Position numbers and translations under genes: made by a program | Shown: piece by piece, positions 1 to 10,250 of the stretch | Layout: each line of letters opens with the position of its first letter | How positions within the stretch are numbered: position 1 is the stretch's first letter | Notes under the pieces: generated by a model | What the model saw: only the letters and a program-made list of their open reading frames with translations | Told to the model about the DNA's origin: nothing | Databases searched by the model: none | NCBI GenBank assembly: GCA_010279815.1 | Contig: QEOQ01000206.1 | Location: forward strand, 734,147 to 798,146 | Direction of reading: 5' to 3' | DNA: 64,000 bases | Origin: Brachionus plicatilis | Taxonomy: Eukaryota > Rotifera > Eurotatoria > Ploima > Brachionidae

Positions 1-2
1 GT

Positions 3-185
3 ATAGTTTTCTTATTCTCAAGCAACAGTAGCATAGATTGCAATTCAATGTTTGCTCAGCACAAACGCTTCAAACAAATTTCAGTGCCTGAAATTTATCT
101 CATTTCTCCATTTTTAAAGCCATCATGTGAACAAAGACGCTTTTGTGCTAGGTTACTTTCTTCAGTCAAAAGGTATTTAGTTTAG
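3..185 (+). CDS. Possible 3'-terminal exon of a gene that starts before the window
   Basis: One frame on the plus strand is open from the first bases of the window to a TAG at 183-185, about 60 codons, with no start codon needed if it is an exon continuing from upstream. The stretch is less AT-rich than its surroundings, and its residues (four Cys, several Arg/Lys, ending in a basic SSVKRYLV) do not look like low-complexity AT translation. Sixty open codons are unusual in this base composition. No family is recognised. It could also be an old repeat or chance; a transcript would decide. Confidence 0.3.
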   Translation: MVFLFSSNSSIDCNSMFAQHKRFKQISVPEIYLISPFLKPSCEQRRFCARLLSSVKRYLV

Positions 186-2819
186 ATCCAAGCGTGCTCA
201 AGTCTTATCTTGAGAATAATATTATCTAACATTTTGGAGGGAGTCTAGGCAACGTTACAGCTCATATTACAAGAATACAGACGAAGGTGAATGTCAAAAT
301 GATTAAGGAGAAACAAAGCTAGAGAACATGCTTGCAATTTTGGGCTTGCAAGCGTTTTTTTTTTATTTTTTATTTTTATTATTATAATAGCTAAACTCTA
401 GGTTTAAACTCATTTTACTTTTTTTCCAAATTTCCTAAATTCAAAAGCAAAAATTTTTGCTTTTAATAAAAAAAAAATTTTTTTTTTAATTTTATTCGAC
501 AGAAATTTTATGTGTAAAATTATCTTTTCCAAAGCTTTCTTTTCTTTGTGTAAACCACGCTTTCTAATTTGGAATGAGCAAAAATTTTCAATTATTTTTA
601 CTTTGCCAAGTAAGTATAAAAAGCGAGAAATTTTGGTGAAAAGTTGTTGAGAAACATCCAATATGGCAAGCGGAGTGCTTTATTTTTTAAAATCGTTTTA
701 AAAGTTCACCCGTAATTCCGAACTTGAGTGGGATACTAAAATGGCTATTAAACATTTAAATACAAAAAATAAAGACCTGAGTTTGTAATATACGGGTAAA
801 CTTTTAGATCACGTATAAAATCACCGCCACTCGTCACAGCAACTAAATAGAGATTTTTGTCTGAGGTAGTTGGTTGTATGGTTTAGAATTGGAATCAATA
901 CTTGTTCCCGAACTGGTGCAGCCAAGGCCTATCCAAATGATTCGCCTCTGGATGACCGAACCATTGGTCATCACTGGTCCGGAATAAAACTCAAGCTAAC
1001 CATACAACTTTCTAGCTTAAATGAACTTCTTGTTTTATCATCTCAATTCAATGCAAGATAACGATCACACTGTCCCTGAGACCCTAACTTGTGATGACTT
1101 TAAACAATTTTCTTATTCACAAGTTAGATTTTCAGGTATAGTGTAATCTGATTTATATCAACTTTTGATCATTTTTTTTAATAAAATTATTTTAAAATAA
1201 ATTTTTTTTCATTTTAATAATTAACATCGAATATTTTTCGAGCTTATTTGAACAATTTTTTTTTAAATAAATATTAAAAATTCATTTTCAATTAATTAAT
1301 CAAAAATGGTTTTTTGGTGCGTAACGTGCTGAAAGTTTGAGTTATCTCTTAAGAAAATTTTTTTTTAAGATTAGAAATTTACGTCATTCAATAATTTTGG
1401 CTTATTTGATAAAAAATTAACGTTTTAAAAAAAATATCTAATTTTGATCATTTTCGATAGTTTAACTTTTTCTATCCAAGCTATATCTGAAAATTTTTAC
1501 CTAAACACTTAACAGCGTCCTTATACAGCAATATTTTGATAATTATTTTTAAATTAAATTTCTAGAGTTAACAGATAAAATTTTAATTCAATTAACCAAA
1601 AATAATTATAAATTTGTGTGTGAAATTTTTTTCAGATAATATTTTAGGCAAGTAGGATTAAAAAACTTTTGCTTTTAATTTAAATTTAGTTAAAAAGTTT
1701 TTCTCTTTTTTTTAATGCATACATTTTTTATTTCAAAGAAATATTATTTTCTCTTTAATGTGAATTTTATGATTTAACTTACAATGAAAAAAAACATCCT
1801 TGCTAAATGAAGATTCTTTTATGCTATTTAATTCATTAAAAATAAGCAATTTTCAAATCAAAAAAAGTTTAAAATATTTTTTTCTCTTTCAAAAAACAAA
1901 ATTGCTCATTCTTTTATAAAGAAGAATACTTTTCTTAATTTTGAATTCAAAAATTCCAAAGACCTATGAATTGAAAAATTAAAAATCTGCATGTTTCATT
2001 CCAAAAAGTAGCAAACAATTTTAAAAAATTTTAGCAACTTCTGAAATCGAGAAAAAAATTTTTAGGCTTAATAAATTATGTGCTTTCAAATTTCAACTTA
2101 GCATTCTGTAGTTTTTATTGGAACTATTGAAGGTGATTGCTATTGCTTCAAGTACACTTAATTCATGATCTACATTTTTGATTTTTTTTTCAAATCCAAA
2201 ACAAAACAGAAGTGTTTTATTCGATTTTATTGAGTATTTTTCATTCAAGATAATAAGTTTAGGCTAGATTTTTTAGAATTACATTATAAGCAATTTAGTT
2301 TTTTTCCTCAGAATAAAATAAGTGGAGGAAAGTCGAAATTTTGCCAAAGTTTTCAGAGTTTTTTAGCCAAAGTTGTTTAAAAGCCTCGAATTAAAGTCAA
2401 AGTCCGCACTTTAAATTGCTGAGTCGAAAAGAGCCCTCAAAGAATGGAAATTTTGGAAATTGAGAAACCAAAATTTATGATAAATTATTATTACGGTCTC
2501 ACCTAAAATCGCAAAAATTGACATAGAAATTGAAAACAGAATTTTTACCAATCTTGTTCTGTGAACATTTTACAAACATGACATAACATGATTTCAGCAG
2601 GCTTTGTTCATTCAAAAAATATTTTTGATAAAGATAAAATTTATTTGAGCAAATAGAATAATTTAAAATTTTTTATAATTACTTTATTGTTTTAAACCTC
2701 TTTGGTCATAAATTATATCTTCGCATACTGAAAAAGCAATTAGATTTTTCTTGGGTGAGGTATATAAAAACATAAAAAAGACAAAAATTTAGATAAGAGA
2801 AAAAAATAATAATCTAATC
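186..2819. other. Gene-poor AT-rich stretch with two less AT-rich islands
   Basis: Positions 186-340 and about 841-1130 are clearly richer in G and C than the rest. Both open frames in the second island are short and match nothing I recognise. The island has a loose inverted pair around 868-885 and 995-1010 (GGTTGTATGGTT-like), so it may be an old SINE or MITE. A degenerate copy of the hAT-type terminal sequence described at 2820 begins near 2353. Otherwise I see only A/T runs. Confidence 0.4.
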
Positions 2820-3082
2820 CAGAGTTTTTTAAAAGTCTCAAGTCAAGTCCAAGTCAGGACTTTTTTTTTTTAATTTTCATTCAAAAGTCCAAGTCCAGGC
2901 TTTAAAATTTTGAATAGTGAAGAAGAAATTTATGCTAAAATTGCAACAAAATTCTGATATATGGCAAATCTATTGCATTAGATAACTCAAGAGTATATAA
3001 ATTTTTTGATATGATGCCTAATCTAGCAAATTTAAAAAAAATTCTGGACTTGGACTTATTTTGGGACTTTTAAAAAACTCTG
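2820..3082. mobile_element. hAT-type MITE, 263 bp, with 8-bp target-site duplication
   Basis: The element starts CAGAGTTTTTTAAAAGTC and ends with its imperfect inverted complement (GACTTTTAAAAAACTCTG). It is flanked by a perfect 8-bp direct repeat, ATCTAATC, at 2812-2819 and 3083-3090. Short TIRs starting CAGAG plus an 8-bp duplication are hallmarks of the hAT superfamily. There is no coding capacity, so it is non-autonomous. Related termini occur at about 2353 and at 9990-10041, where the right end is also recognisable, so this is a small family. Confidence 0.85.
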
Positions 3083-3090
3083 ATCTAATC

Positions 3091-3968
3091 AAAAAAATAT
3101 TTTTTAAAATAATTAAATAAAAATTTTAAAGCTTTTATTCTGATGGTCAAAAACATAATGTATGATTGTTATTAAATCTAGCAATTTTTGTTACAGCATC
3201 AAATTTCAAAGGAATTCCCCTTGCTCAACATCTTACATTCTTTAGTCAAAAAAAAAAATTGAGAGATTTTTGGTAATTTATTTAAAATATCTCTTTAATT
3301 TGAAAAATCTATTAAAGTAAATAAAAAATCTATTAATATTTCCGTAAAATTTTCTTAGGAATTAAGTGACATTAAAAACCTATATTTACGGTCTACTTAA
3401 ATAAATTTAAAAATTTTGTGAATAAAATTTTATTAAAAATAATATTTTTTTAATTCTCGACATTTTTATTTCAAAAAAGATTAAACCTAAGTGATTGATT
3501 TAAATCACGAAATTACATTGCTGGATTCATGTGAATATATTCATTGTCCTAGTTCAACTTTTTGTTTCGATTAGAAAAAAACCTTATCCAGAAAGTTAAT
3601 TTCTTTTGGTAGCACAATTCAAATTATTCGATTAAAATTGTTTTAAGGCAGTTTATTGGACCCTTCTTTTCCGGGTACCATTTTTGTTTTATTAATAGCT
3701 TTTTTTTTGTTTATTGGTACCAGGCAAATGTAAATAACGAATCATCTATCTTATCTTTTTTTTTTCTAATATTAATATATTTTATCACATTTTTTTAAGT
3801 TGATACAGTGAAAGACGGATATAAAAAATTCGAATTTGCACAAAAAAAATTTCTTAAATCAGACAATTTCTTATAAATGAAAATTTTTGTTTCGGTGTAA
3901 GAAGCTGTTGAAGGATAAATAGAAAATTTGTGAAAAACCGTTTGTTATCTAATTCTTTGTCTAAACAA
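3091..3968. other. AT-rich intergenic stretch
   Basis: No frame or RNA structure can be supported here. A short imperfect inverted pair around GGTACCATTTTTG and TTGGTACCAGGC at 3675-3725 is present, too short to classify. Confidence 0.4.
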
Positions 3969-4181
3969 TTAAGAATTGGGAGGTATTTAATCGATCTCTA
4001 AAATTACTTAATCGATCACTAATATTTTTCTATCTCTTATTTTACTAAATACCCTTAACTTATATTTATTAATCTGTCTCCTAAATAAAATAAAAACAGC
4101 AACTAATTTTACTTAAAGTATCTCTTATTTTTATTTATTAAATTGATTTAAAAAAAAAAAAATTTCAAATAAAATAATATC

Positions 4182-4622
4182 TTATAAGTTTTTTCTTGGT
4201 CTACCTCTACCTCTCTTTAGTGGAGCTTCTACTTTCTTACTTATATCACTGCTGGTTGATGCTTGCACTACTTTTTCAGCTTCCTTATCAATTGTTTTTT
4301 TGTCCTTTTTTGTTGGTATAACTGTTTCTTGTGGAGTTTCTTCCTCTACTTCTGTTATCTTTCGCATTGAGGTCCTTTTCTCTTAACTAGGCTGCATCGA
4401 TAATCAACTCTTAAACCGGCCTCAGTTTCACTACTTTTCAGAGAAGACCAAATCTTTTCATTATCTAACCAGTCTTTGGATGCTTCTTGATCGTCGAATG
4501 TTCTCTCATAAATTCAGTTCTTCCTGGTTCTTTTCTTTTTATTGGATTCTTGAACCTCGTCTTCAGATTCTGATTCAGAAGTTACATAGTCATCAACTAC
4601 TCGATACTCACTATCAGACATT
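4182..4622 (-). pseudogene. Broken MULE-encoded gene: acidic N-terminus and AT-hook C-terminus
   Basis: Reading the minus strand from the ATG at 4622, the frame begins MSDSEYRVVDDYV and runs through an acidic serine stretch to a basic KKKRTRK, then meets a stop. Past the stop the same region encodes a segment resembling the N-terminal part of MULE-associated proteins (ending YRCSLVKRKGPQC). It then jumps to a lysine-rich C-terminus (4182-4367) with a clean AT-hook, KRGRGRPRKN, just before the stop. The expected transposase core between the two is absent, marking an internal deletion. The AT-hook suggests minor-groove DNA binding in the parent protein. Not functional as it stands. Confidence 0.6.
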
Positions 4623-4878
4623 TCAATACTTTGATAAAACTTAGATCTATTTATTTATTTATTTGTTTTCTGTACCGAGCTAGAGCTCCTTCAGAATAAG
4701 TTAAAAAAAAATAATAAAAAAAAAATAAAATAAAAATAAAATAAAATAAAAATAAAATTAAAGTTAATAAAATGAGATAAAAAAAAAGAATCGAAATAAA
4801 GTAAATAAGCTAAAAAAATGAAAGTTGAAAAGACATAAATAGGAATAGATTGTTACATGTTGCATATGTTTAAATAGT

Positions 4879-7695
4879 TCAAGTTTCAGGAAAAAAAGAA
4901 GAAATAGTAAGGTAGCAATTACACAATGGAGTTGGGTATTCAATATATCTTGATTCGAAACCTTCTTTGTATTCCTTCACCAGTCTTTCAACCAATGGAA
5001 TAGAATGACTCAGTCCTGTCCCAACATATCTCTCACTCAATTCAAATAGCCGATTCGAGACTGTTAGTAATTTTAGTTTATTAAAAGCCTCATGATGCAC
5101 GATATTGGAGGGAGTATCATATTTTAACTTAAGAATAGATCTGACTGCTGTATTCTGAATTGCTTGCAGTTTTTTGATATTATTTTCTGAAAATGAATTT
5201 AAGCAAGGAAAAGAATAATCTAAAATTGATCCGACTAAGGATTTATAAAGATTTCCTAGTGTGTTTTGATTAAGACCCCATTTTTTGTTTGACAATATCT
5301 TAATAATATTTAGCCTATTATTGCAGCGTTCTTTAATTTCGTCTACTAGTATATTAAAATTTAACTTAGAATCAAATTTAATACCAAGAAATTTGATTTC
5401 TTTTTGGCTCACTATTCTGTTTCCATAAATTTTTAAGTTTAGATTATCACTCTCTTTTTTGTACCTGGAAAAGACTACTGAACACGACTTTTCAACTGAT
5501 ATCTTCATTTTCCATTTAATAAGCCATTGTTCTAGTTCGTTGAGGTATTTATTAATCTTATTTTCTAGGTTCCCCTTTTTGTTATAAATGAAGAATGTTA
5601 CTAGATCATCTGCGAAAAGCAGAGAGTATTCATTATTTGTTTGGTTTCTTTTGGGGATGTCATTAATATATATACTAAATAAAAGAGGACTAATTACTGA
5701 GCCTTGAGGAACACCTGCAGTTATTTGATATTCTTCGCTCAGGTGGTCATTCACATTTACCTTAAATGTCCTAGAGTCTAAAAAGGATCTAATCCAGTTA
5801 GTCAAGTAATGAGGTGGATTTATTTTAATCAATTTAAAAAGTAAACCTTCATGCCAAACCCTATCAAAGGCTTTAGAAATGTCAAAAAAAAGGCCGCTAA
5901 CTCTTTTTTTTCTATTAAATGATTCCACAATTTTTTGAATTAAAAAGAAAAGATTATCTGCTGTTCGCCGGTGTTTCCTAAATCCAGATTGCTCCTGGAT
6001 AAGGAGTGAATTTTGTTCCAAAAAATTGTATAATCTTGAATATACTATGCGTTCAAGTAGCTTTCCTAAACAACTCGTTATACTAATTGGTCTATAATTT
6101 AAAGGATCTTGTAAAGAAGAGGCTTTTTTTTGAATCATAGTAATGTTCGATGTTTTCCACGCTTTAGGGACTCTACCTTCTCGAAGAGATAAATTAAAAA
6201 GTTCTATGATTTCTATTAATGAGTTTCTAGGTAAGTTTTTTAACATTAAATTATGAATTTGGTCAGGTCCTGATGCCGCTTCATTTTTTAATCTTTTTAA
6301 AGCCATAATTAATTCATTTAAGCAAATTGGATCATTAAAATTAGACTGGTTATAATTTCTAAAGAAATCAGAGTTAGAATTTAGTATTTCGATATCTTTC
6401 TCAGAATCAATTAAATCAGAATTAGGACTAAATATTGAAGATAAGAGTTCTCCGAAGCATTTTCCCTTTTCTTCATTAGTTTTGAATTCATTTTCATTTA
6501 AAATCAAATTAGGAATTAAATTTGATCCTTTTTTTGTTCTAAATTTATTTATTTTTTTCCAAAAAGGTCTACTTGTCAGTGGGTTTTTTCCCATCTTCTC
6601 AATAAAATTAAACCAATTTTGATTCCAGAATTTTTTTAAAGAGGCCTTTAACTCAGATGTAAGTTGATTAAATTTTTGCTTTAGCTTTTGACAGCGAGTT
6701 TTCTGGAAGTTTCTTCTTACTTTCCTACGTTCTTTGATCAAATTAACAATGTTCGGTGGAAGACTCGTTTTGTAGATTTTCTTAGAAAGATATGGAATGC
6801 TTTTATGTGAAGCAGAAATAATTTTTTCTGTAATTTTATCATTTAGTTGGTCTATTGTGAGGGAACTTTCAGTGATGTTCACTATTTGAGAATTTAAAAT
6901 CTCACTGAATAATTGCCAGTTTGCTTTCTTATAGTTAAACCTTTTAGCTGCTGATTTATTTTCTAATTGATAGCCCATAGAAATCGATGCTTCGATTGGA
7001 AAATGGTCACTAGTCATGTCTTGACTATTTAAGACACTAAAGTCGGTAATTTTGTCAATTAAAGAAGATGAAACTAAAAAAAGGTCAAGAATTTCAAAGT
7101 AATTCTTATTAAAAATATTGAAAGTAGGACGCTTATCATTGATTACTGAAAAGTCTAACTCATTGATTATTCTTTCCAACATTATGCCATTTTCATTTTC
7201 CCCAACGCAGCCTATTTGCTTTGTTCTAGCGTTTAGATCCCCACCTAAAATGTAGTTCCTACACTTTTTATTAACTTTTTTAAAAAACTCAAAGTTCAGA
7301 AGCACATTGGGTGGATTATAAAGACTAAATACAAACAATTCACTATTCTTTCCTAAGTTCATTTTTATACAAAGGAGTTCGGAATTGAATTCCTCATAAG
7401 AAAAATCTTGTATAAATTCAATTCCTTCTTTAATTAAAATAGCTACTCCTCCTCCATACTTGTTGCGTGGTTTTGTTATGAACTGATAATTGTGAAAATC
7501 AAGATAAATATTTGCCTCACTTAAATCTATCTTTAATTCATTGAGCAAAACAATGTCGGGACATTTTTGAGCTAAAAAATTGGCTAAGAGATGAACCCTA
7601 CTAGGTAAATGAAGACAATTCCAGTGTGTAATTACTAACCTTGTTTTATTAAGAGGTTTTGCTCTTAAAGTTGATTGATTTGTCTTCTTGTTCAT
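4879..7695 (-). CDS. LINE ORF2: APE-type endonuclease and reverse transcriptase, 938 aa
   Basis: Residues about 18-240 form an APE-like endonuclease. Visible active-site positions are the Asn in HWNC (about 26), the Glu in LLNEL (53), the GGDLNAR loop and a closing SDHFPI. Residues about 470-760 form the reverse transcriptase, with DPLNYRPIS, the FDISKAFDRVWH box, the GVPQGSVISPLL box and the catalytic LLFADDL. The C-terminal third has the RT-connection pattern typical of Jockey/CR1-like LINEs. The frame has no stop or frameshift, and all key residues I can check are present, so the protein could be active. The ATG overlaps the ORF1 stop. Exact clade is not resolvable by eye. Confidence 0.95.
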   Translation of the reverse strand: MNKKTNQSTLRAKPLNKTRLVITHWNCLHLPSRVHLLANFLAQKCPDIVLLNELKIDLSEANIYLDFHNYQFITKPRNKYGGGVAILIKEGIEFIQDFSYEEFNSELLCIKMNLGKNSELFVFSLYNPPNVLLNFEFFKKVNKKCRNYILGGDLNARTKQIGCVGENENGIMLERIINELDFSVINDKRPTFNIFNKNYFEILDLFLVSSSLIDKITDFSVLNSQDMTSDHFPIEASISMGYQLENKSAAKRFNYKKANWQLFSEILNSQIVNITESSLTIDQLNDKITEKIISASHKSIPYLSKKIYKTSLPPNIVNLIKERRKVRRNFQKTRCQKLKQKFNQLTSELKASLKKFWNQNWFNFIEKMGKNPLTSRPFWKKINKFRTKKGSNLIPNLILNENEFKTNEEKGKCFGELLSSIFSPNSDLIDSEKDIEILNSNSDFFRNYNQSNFNDPICLNELIMALKRLKNEAASGPDQIHNLMLKNLPRNSLIEIIELFNLSLREGRVPKAWKTSNITMIQKKASSLQDPLNYRPISITSCLGKLLERIVYSRLYNFLEQNSLLIQEQSGFRKHRRTADNLFFLIQKIVESFNRKKRVSGLFFDISKAFDRVWHEGLLFKLIKINPPHYLTNWIRSFLDSRTFKVNVNDHLSEEYQITAGVPQGSVISPLLFSIYINDIPKRNQTNNEYSLLFADDLVTFFIYNKKGNLENKINKYLNELEQWLIKWKMKISVEKSCSVVFSRYKKESDNLNLKIYGNRIVSQKEIKFLGIKFDSKLNFNILVDEIKERCNNRLNIIKILSNKKWGLNQNTLGNLYKSLVGSILDYSFPCLNSFSENNIKKLQAIQNTAVRSILKLKYDTPSNIVHHEAFNKLKLLTVSNRLFELSERYVGTGLSHSIPLVERLVKEYKEGFESRYIEYPTPLCNCYLTISSFFPET

Positions 7696-8182
7696 TCTAA
7701 ATTTTCTTCAATGCTGTTTTGACTGGCAGTTTGCTGACCATCTTCGTTAGATGATTGATCTACTTGAATTGAACATTCAGTTGTCGAACTGTTTGATTCA
7801 GACTCGAAGGTATTGTCGTTTTCATTTTCCAAGACAACTAATGGTTTCTTTGATTCTTTTTCTGTGAACTCTTTTTCATTTGGATCAGATTCGGAAAATC
7901 TCTTGAGTTGATTTTTGGTTTGGAAAAAAGTTTCAGTCTCATTCTGATCATTTGAGCGTACATTGACAGGTGACTGACATAGTGGTAGAAAGTCGTTTAA
8001 ACGACTTACCAAAGTGTCTTCTAAAACTGGAGTCTTAAGGTCTTGTGTGCTAATTTGGGATATTACGTCATTGAAATTTGTTGGCTGATATCCAGGCGTT
8101 TTTGGCATCATATTGTCATCATTGTCTTTTTGGTCAGCTCCAATTATTGATTGGCTTTCTTCTTGGTCGATGTAAAGATCAC
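7692..8182 (-). CDS. LINE ORF1, C-terminal part
   Basis: The frame is open from the truncation point near 8182 to a TGA at 7692-7694; the first in-frame ATG is at 8111, giving 139 aa. The product is acidic and rich in Ser, Asn, Glu and Gln, with no zinc knuckle, RRM or coiled coil in what remains. The TGA overlaps the ORF2 ATG as ATGA, so ORF2 was probably translated by termination-coupled reinitiation in the intact element. The upstream RNA-binding part was lost with the 5' truncation. It is assigned to ORF1 by position. Confidence 0.65.
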
Positions 8183-8599
8183 ATTAGATCATCTTTAAAT
8201 ATCCACAAAAAAAAACTCTCACAGGAGATAATTAAATTAAATCAAGAGATAATTTCAACTGTTCATTAATTAAGTTAAGAGCTATATTCATCAAATTCAT
8301 ACTCATCTTCAGTAAATTTAGTGACAAAAAAACTCAGGATACATAAATATTTATTATTAGAGACAGTTAATTAATCAAATTAATCGAATAAATAATATTA
8401 TAGATAGAAAAAATAAAACAATATATTTTATTAAGTGATCGTTTAAGTAATGTAAGAGATCGATTAATAATACCCCTTAAGAATTTAAATTCTTCTTTCT
8501 AAATTAAAAGCAGTAATTTGACTGCTTGTTTCATCATTTTTAAAAAATTAAATTAATAATAAACAAAAACCAAAACATAAAAAAAACAATAAAAAATGT

Positions 8600-8815
8600 T
8601 TGATGTTCCTCTTCCGAAAGGCAATAACTGAAATACTTTCTCTAATATTAAGCGGTTCCATGGTTAGTTGTGAATTCCAAAATGATTTATCAACCGCTCA
8701 GAGAGAGATTATTCACCAACTGTATCCCGATAGAAATTTAACCCATAATACTTCAGGTACACGCTACAGGGATTATAATTTAAAATTTAAACTTGATTTT
8801 TCTTTTTTTTATTGA
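8600..8815 (+). CDS. Hypothetical 71-aa frame or first exon with a hydrophobic N-terminus
   Basis: The frame opens with a hydrophobic signal-like stretch (residues about 1-23) followed by a polar segment with a possible N-glycosylation site (NLTHN). A candidate splice donor, G|GTACAC, lies near 8756, so it may be the first exon of a secreted protein whose other exons are not visible. It sits between the MULE and a LINE fragment and may equally be chance. No family recognised. Confidence 0.2.
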   Translation: MMFLFRKAITEILSLILSGSMVSCEFQNDLSTAQREIIHQLYPDRNLTHNTSGTRYRDYNLKFKLDFSFFY

Positions 8816-8844
8816 CTAATTCTGATATTATTATATTATAAAAT

Positions 8845-9905
8845 TTTGTATGATAATAATAATAATAATATATATAAGCTACAGCAAGACTAGCTTGCGG
8901 AGGTGACCTACTAGGAGGTTTCTACTATGGTAGCTCCTTGCACATAACAGATAGAAAAGTACTGAAAAAACAAATCCTGTTTAAATTCTTACGTCAAAAT
9001 AAGAGTTAAAATTCTCGATAGAAAAAGCTGTAAGAGAAAAATTTTATAAATAAATGTTCATCTTCAGGATTGTTGACTAGACTGGAATGCATCGTATCAG
9101 TTCTTGAACTAGCTGACGGAGTCGGCGTCTGTCACTGTAACTGGCAGGGCGTTCCACTCGTTGACTATCCTTTTGATGAATGTGTTTGCCCGTTGTAGAC
9201 ATTTGGTGGAGGCCTGGTCGGACAGTCTTCTTGCATGACCTCTGATACCTCTGGCGGGTCCGGGTTGGGATAGTGAACTTGCGGGAACCTGGGGGTTCAC
9301 CCAGCTCACTTCGTTGATGCCTTTGGCGAGTTTGAACATCTGTATCAGGTCTCCACGAACACGGCGCTCATTAAGGAGAGTTAGTCTAAGGACGGCTAGA
9401 CGGTCTTCGTAGCGCCAGTTTCTAATGCGAGGCACCAGTTTGGTGGCCCTTCTCTGCACCTGCTCGAGCATCTTTGCGTCTTTCTTGCTAGGGGGGGACC
9501 AGACAACAGCGGCATATTCCAGGTGGGGTCTTACGTAGGCACAATAGAGGGTTCTGCAGGTATCTATGGTCCAATATCTAAATGATCTTTTCAATTGGCC
9601 GGGAATTCCTGTAGCTCTGTTCATCTGATTTTTAATGTGAATAGAAAATTTCGTGACTCCCAGATCCTTAGCTGTGTCGACGAAAGCTAGTGCACTCCTG
9701 TACTCGTCTTCCTCCATCAGTAGATCGGATTGGGCGTAGATGTTCCTGCCGGAACTACTGAATTCTATCGCCTAGCATTTGCTCACGATGAAGAGCATAC
9801 GCCACGTGTTTGACCACTCGGAAAGTACGTCGAGGTCATGTTGCAGTGTGGATAGGTCACTGGTGCTGCGTATTTTGGCAATCAGTTTGCTGTCATCGGA
9901 ATATC
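8845..9905 (-). mobile_element. CR1-like LINE fragment: RT from the YADD box to the 3' end
   Basis: On the minus strand the coding remnant starts near 9905 with YSDDSK (the RT catalytic box). It passes one or more frame breaks around 9720-9780 and continues as an open 202-codon frame (9109-9717) with the LINE C-terminal pattern (PHLEYAAVVWSP, QRRATKLVP). A 3' untranslated region follows, ending at 8845 in an ATT/ATA microsatellite. It is GC-richer than its surroundings, suggesting recent arrival or a different source composition. At its 5' end it abuts a hAT-type MITE terminus. Confidence 0.85.
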
Positions 9906-10041
9906 AATTAAATTTTTTTTTTTTTCAAAGCCAAAGTCCTTTTTTTAAAGTGGTTTTTTTGATTTTTTTTGCTCGGACTTTTGAAAAAAAAAAATTCCGG
10001 ACTTGGACTTGGCTTGAGACTTGTATCGTTTAAACAACTCT
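9906..10041. mobile_element. Truncated hAT-type MITE (right end)
   Basis: The sequence ends GGACTTGGACTTGGCTTGAG then about 20 bp to AACAACTCTG at 10041, the same terminus as the complete MITE at 2820-3082. The left part is missing where the LINE fragment begins. Confidence 0.65.
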
Positions 10042-10250
10042 GTAAGATACCCAGAATTTGTTCTATCCAAAAAAATTAGTGAAAAAGTTTTTGTCCTCTA
10101 AGGTTTAGTTTATTAATAGCGAAAATTTCTTATAAACGGTTTTCACTGTTCTATGGAAAAAATAAAAGCCCTTTTATTAAAATTTTTAAAATTATTTATT
10201 TATTAAATTAAAAGCAAATTAATTTTAAAAAAAAATTTTAAATTAGGCCA

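Larger units (their letters stand above)
4648..8183 (-). mobile_element. Non-LTR retrotransposon (LINE), 5'-truncated, inserted in the MULE
   Basis: On the minus strand it contains the end of ORF1, a full ORF2, an A/AATAA-rich 3' region and a terminal tail of AAATA units at about 4648-4662. A perfect 7-bp target duplication, TTAGATC, flanks it at 4641-4647 and 8184-8190. The 5' end falls inside ORF1, the usual outcome of incomplete target-primed reverse transcription. The same 3' end sequence recurs at 34941-35000, showing this family has inserted more than once in the window. Confidence 0.9.
3978..8476 (-). mobile_element. Mutator-like element (MULE), internally deleted and split by a LINE
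   Basis: Terminal inverted repeats begin GGGAGGTATTTAATCGATCT on the left and, read inward from the right end, GGGGTATTATTAATCGATCT; similarity continues for about 45-60 bp. A perfect 9-bp direct repeat, TTAAGAATT, flanks the element (3969-3977 and 8477-8485), the size expected for MULEs. Minus-strand coding remnants lie inside. Removing the LINE at 4648-8183 leaves about 960 bp, far too short for a MULE transposase, so the core was deleted before or after LINE insertion. MULE assignment rests on the TIR plus 9-bp duplication; no catalytic domain is left. Confidence 0.85.

Noticed and set aside
410..661. 83-aa Lys/Phe-rich minus-strand frame
   Set aside because: Composition is what AT-rich non-coding DNA yields; no start context, motif or neighbour supports it.
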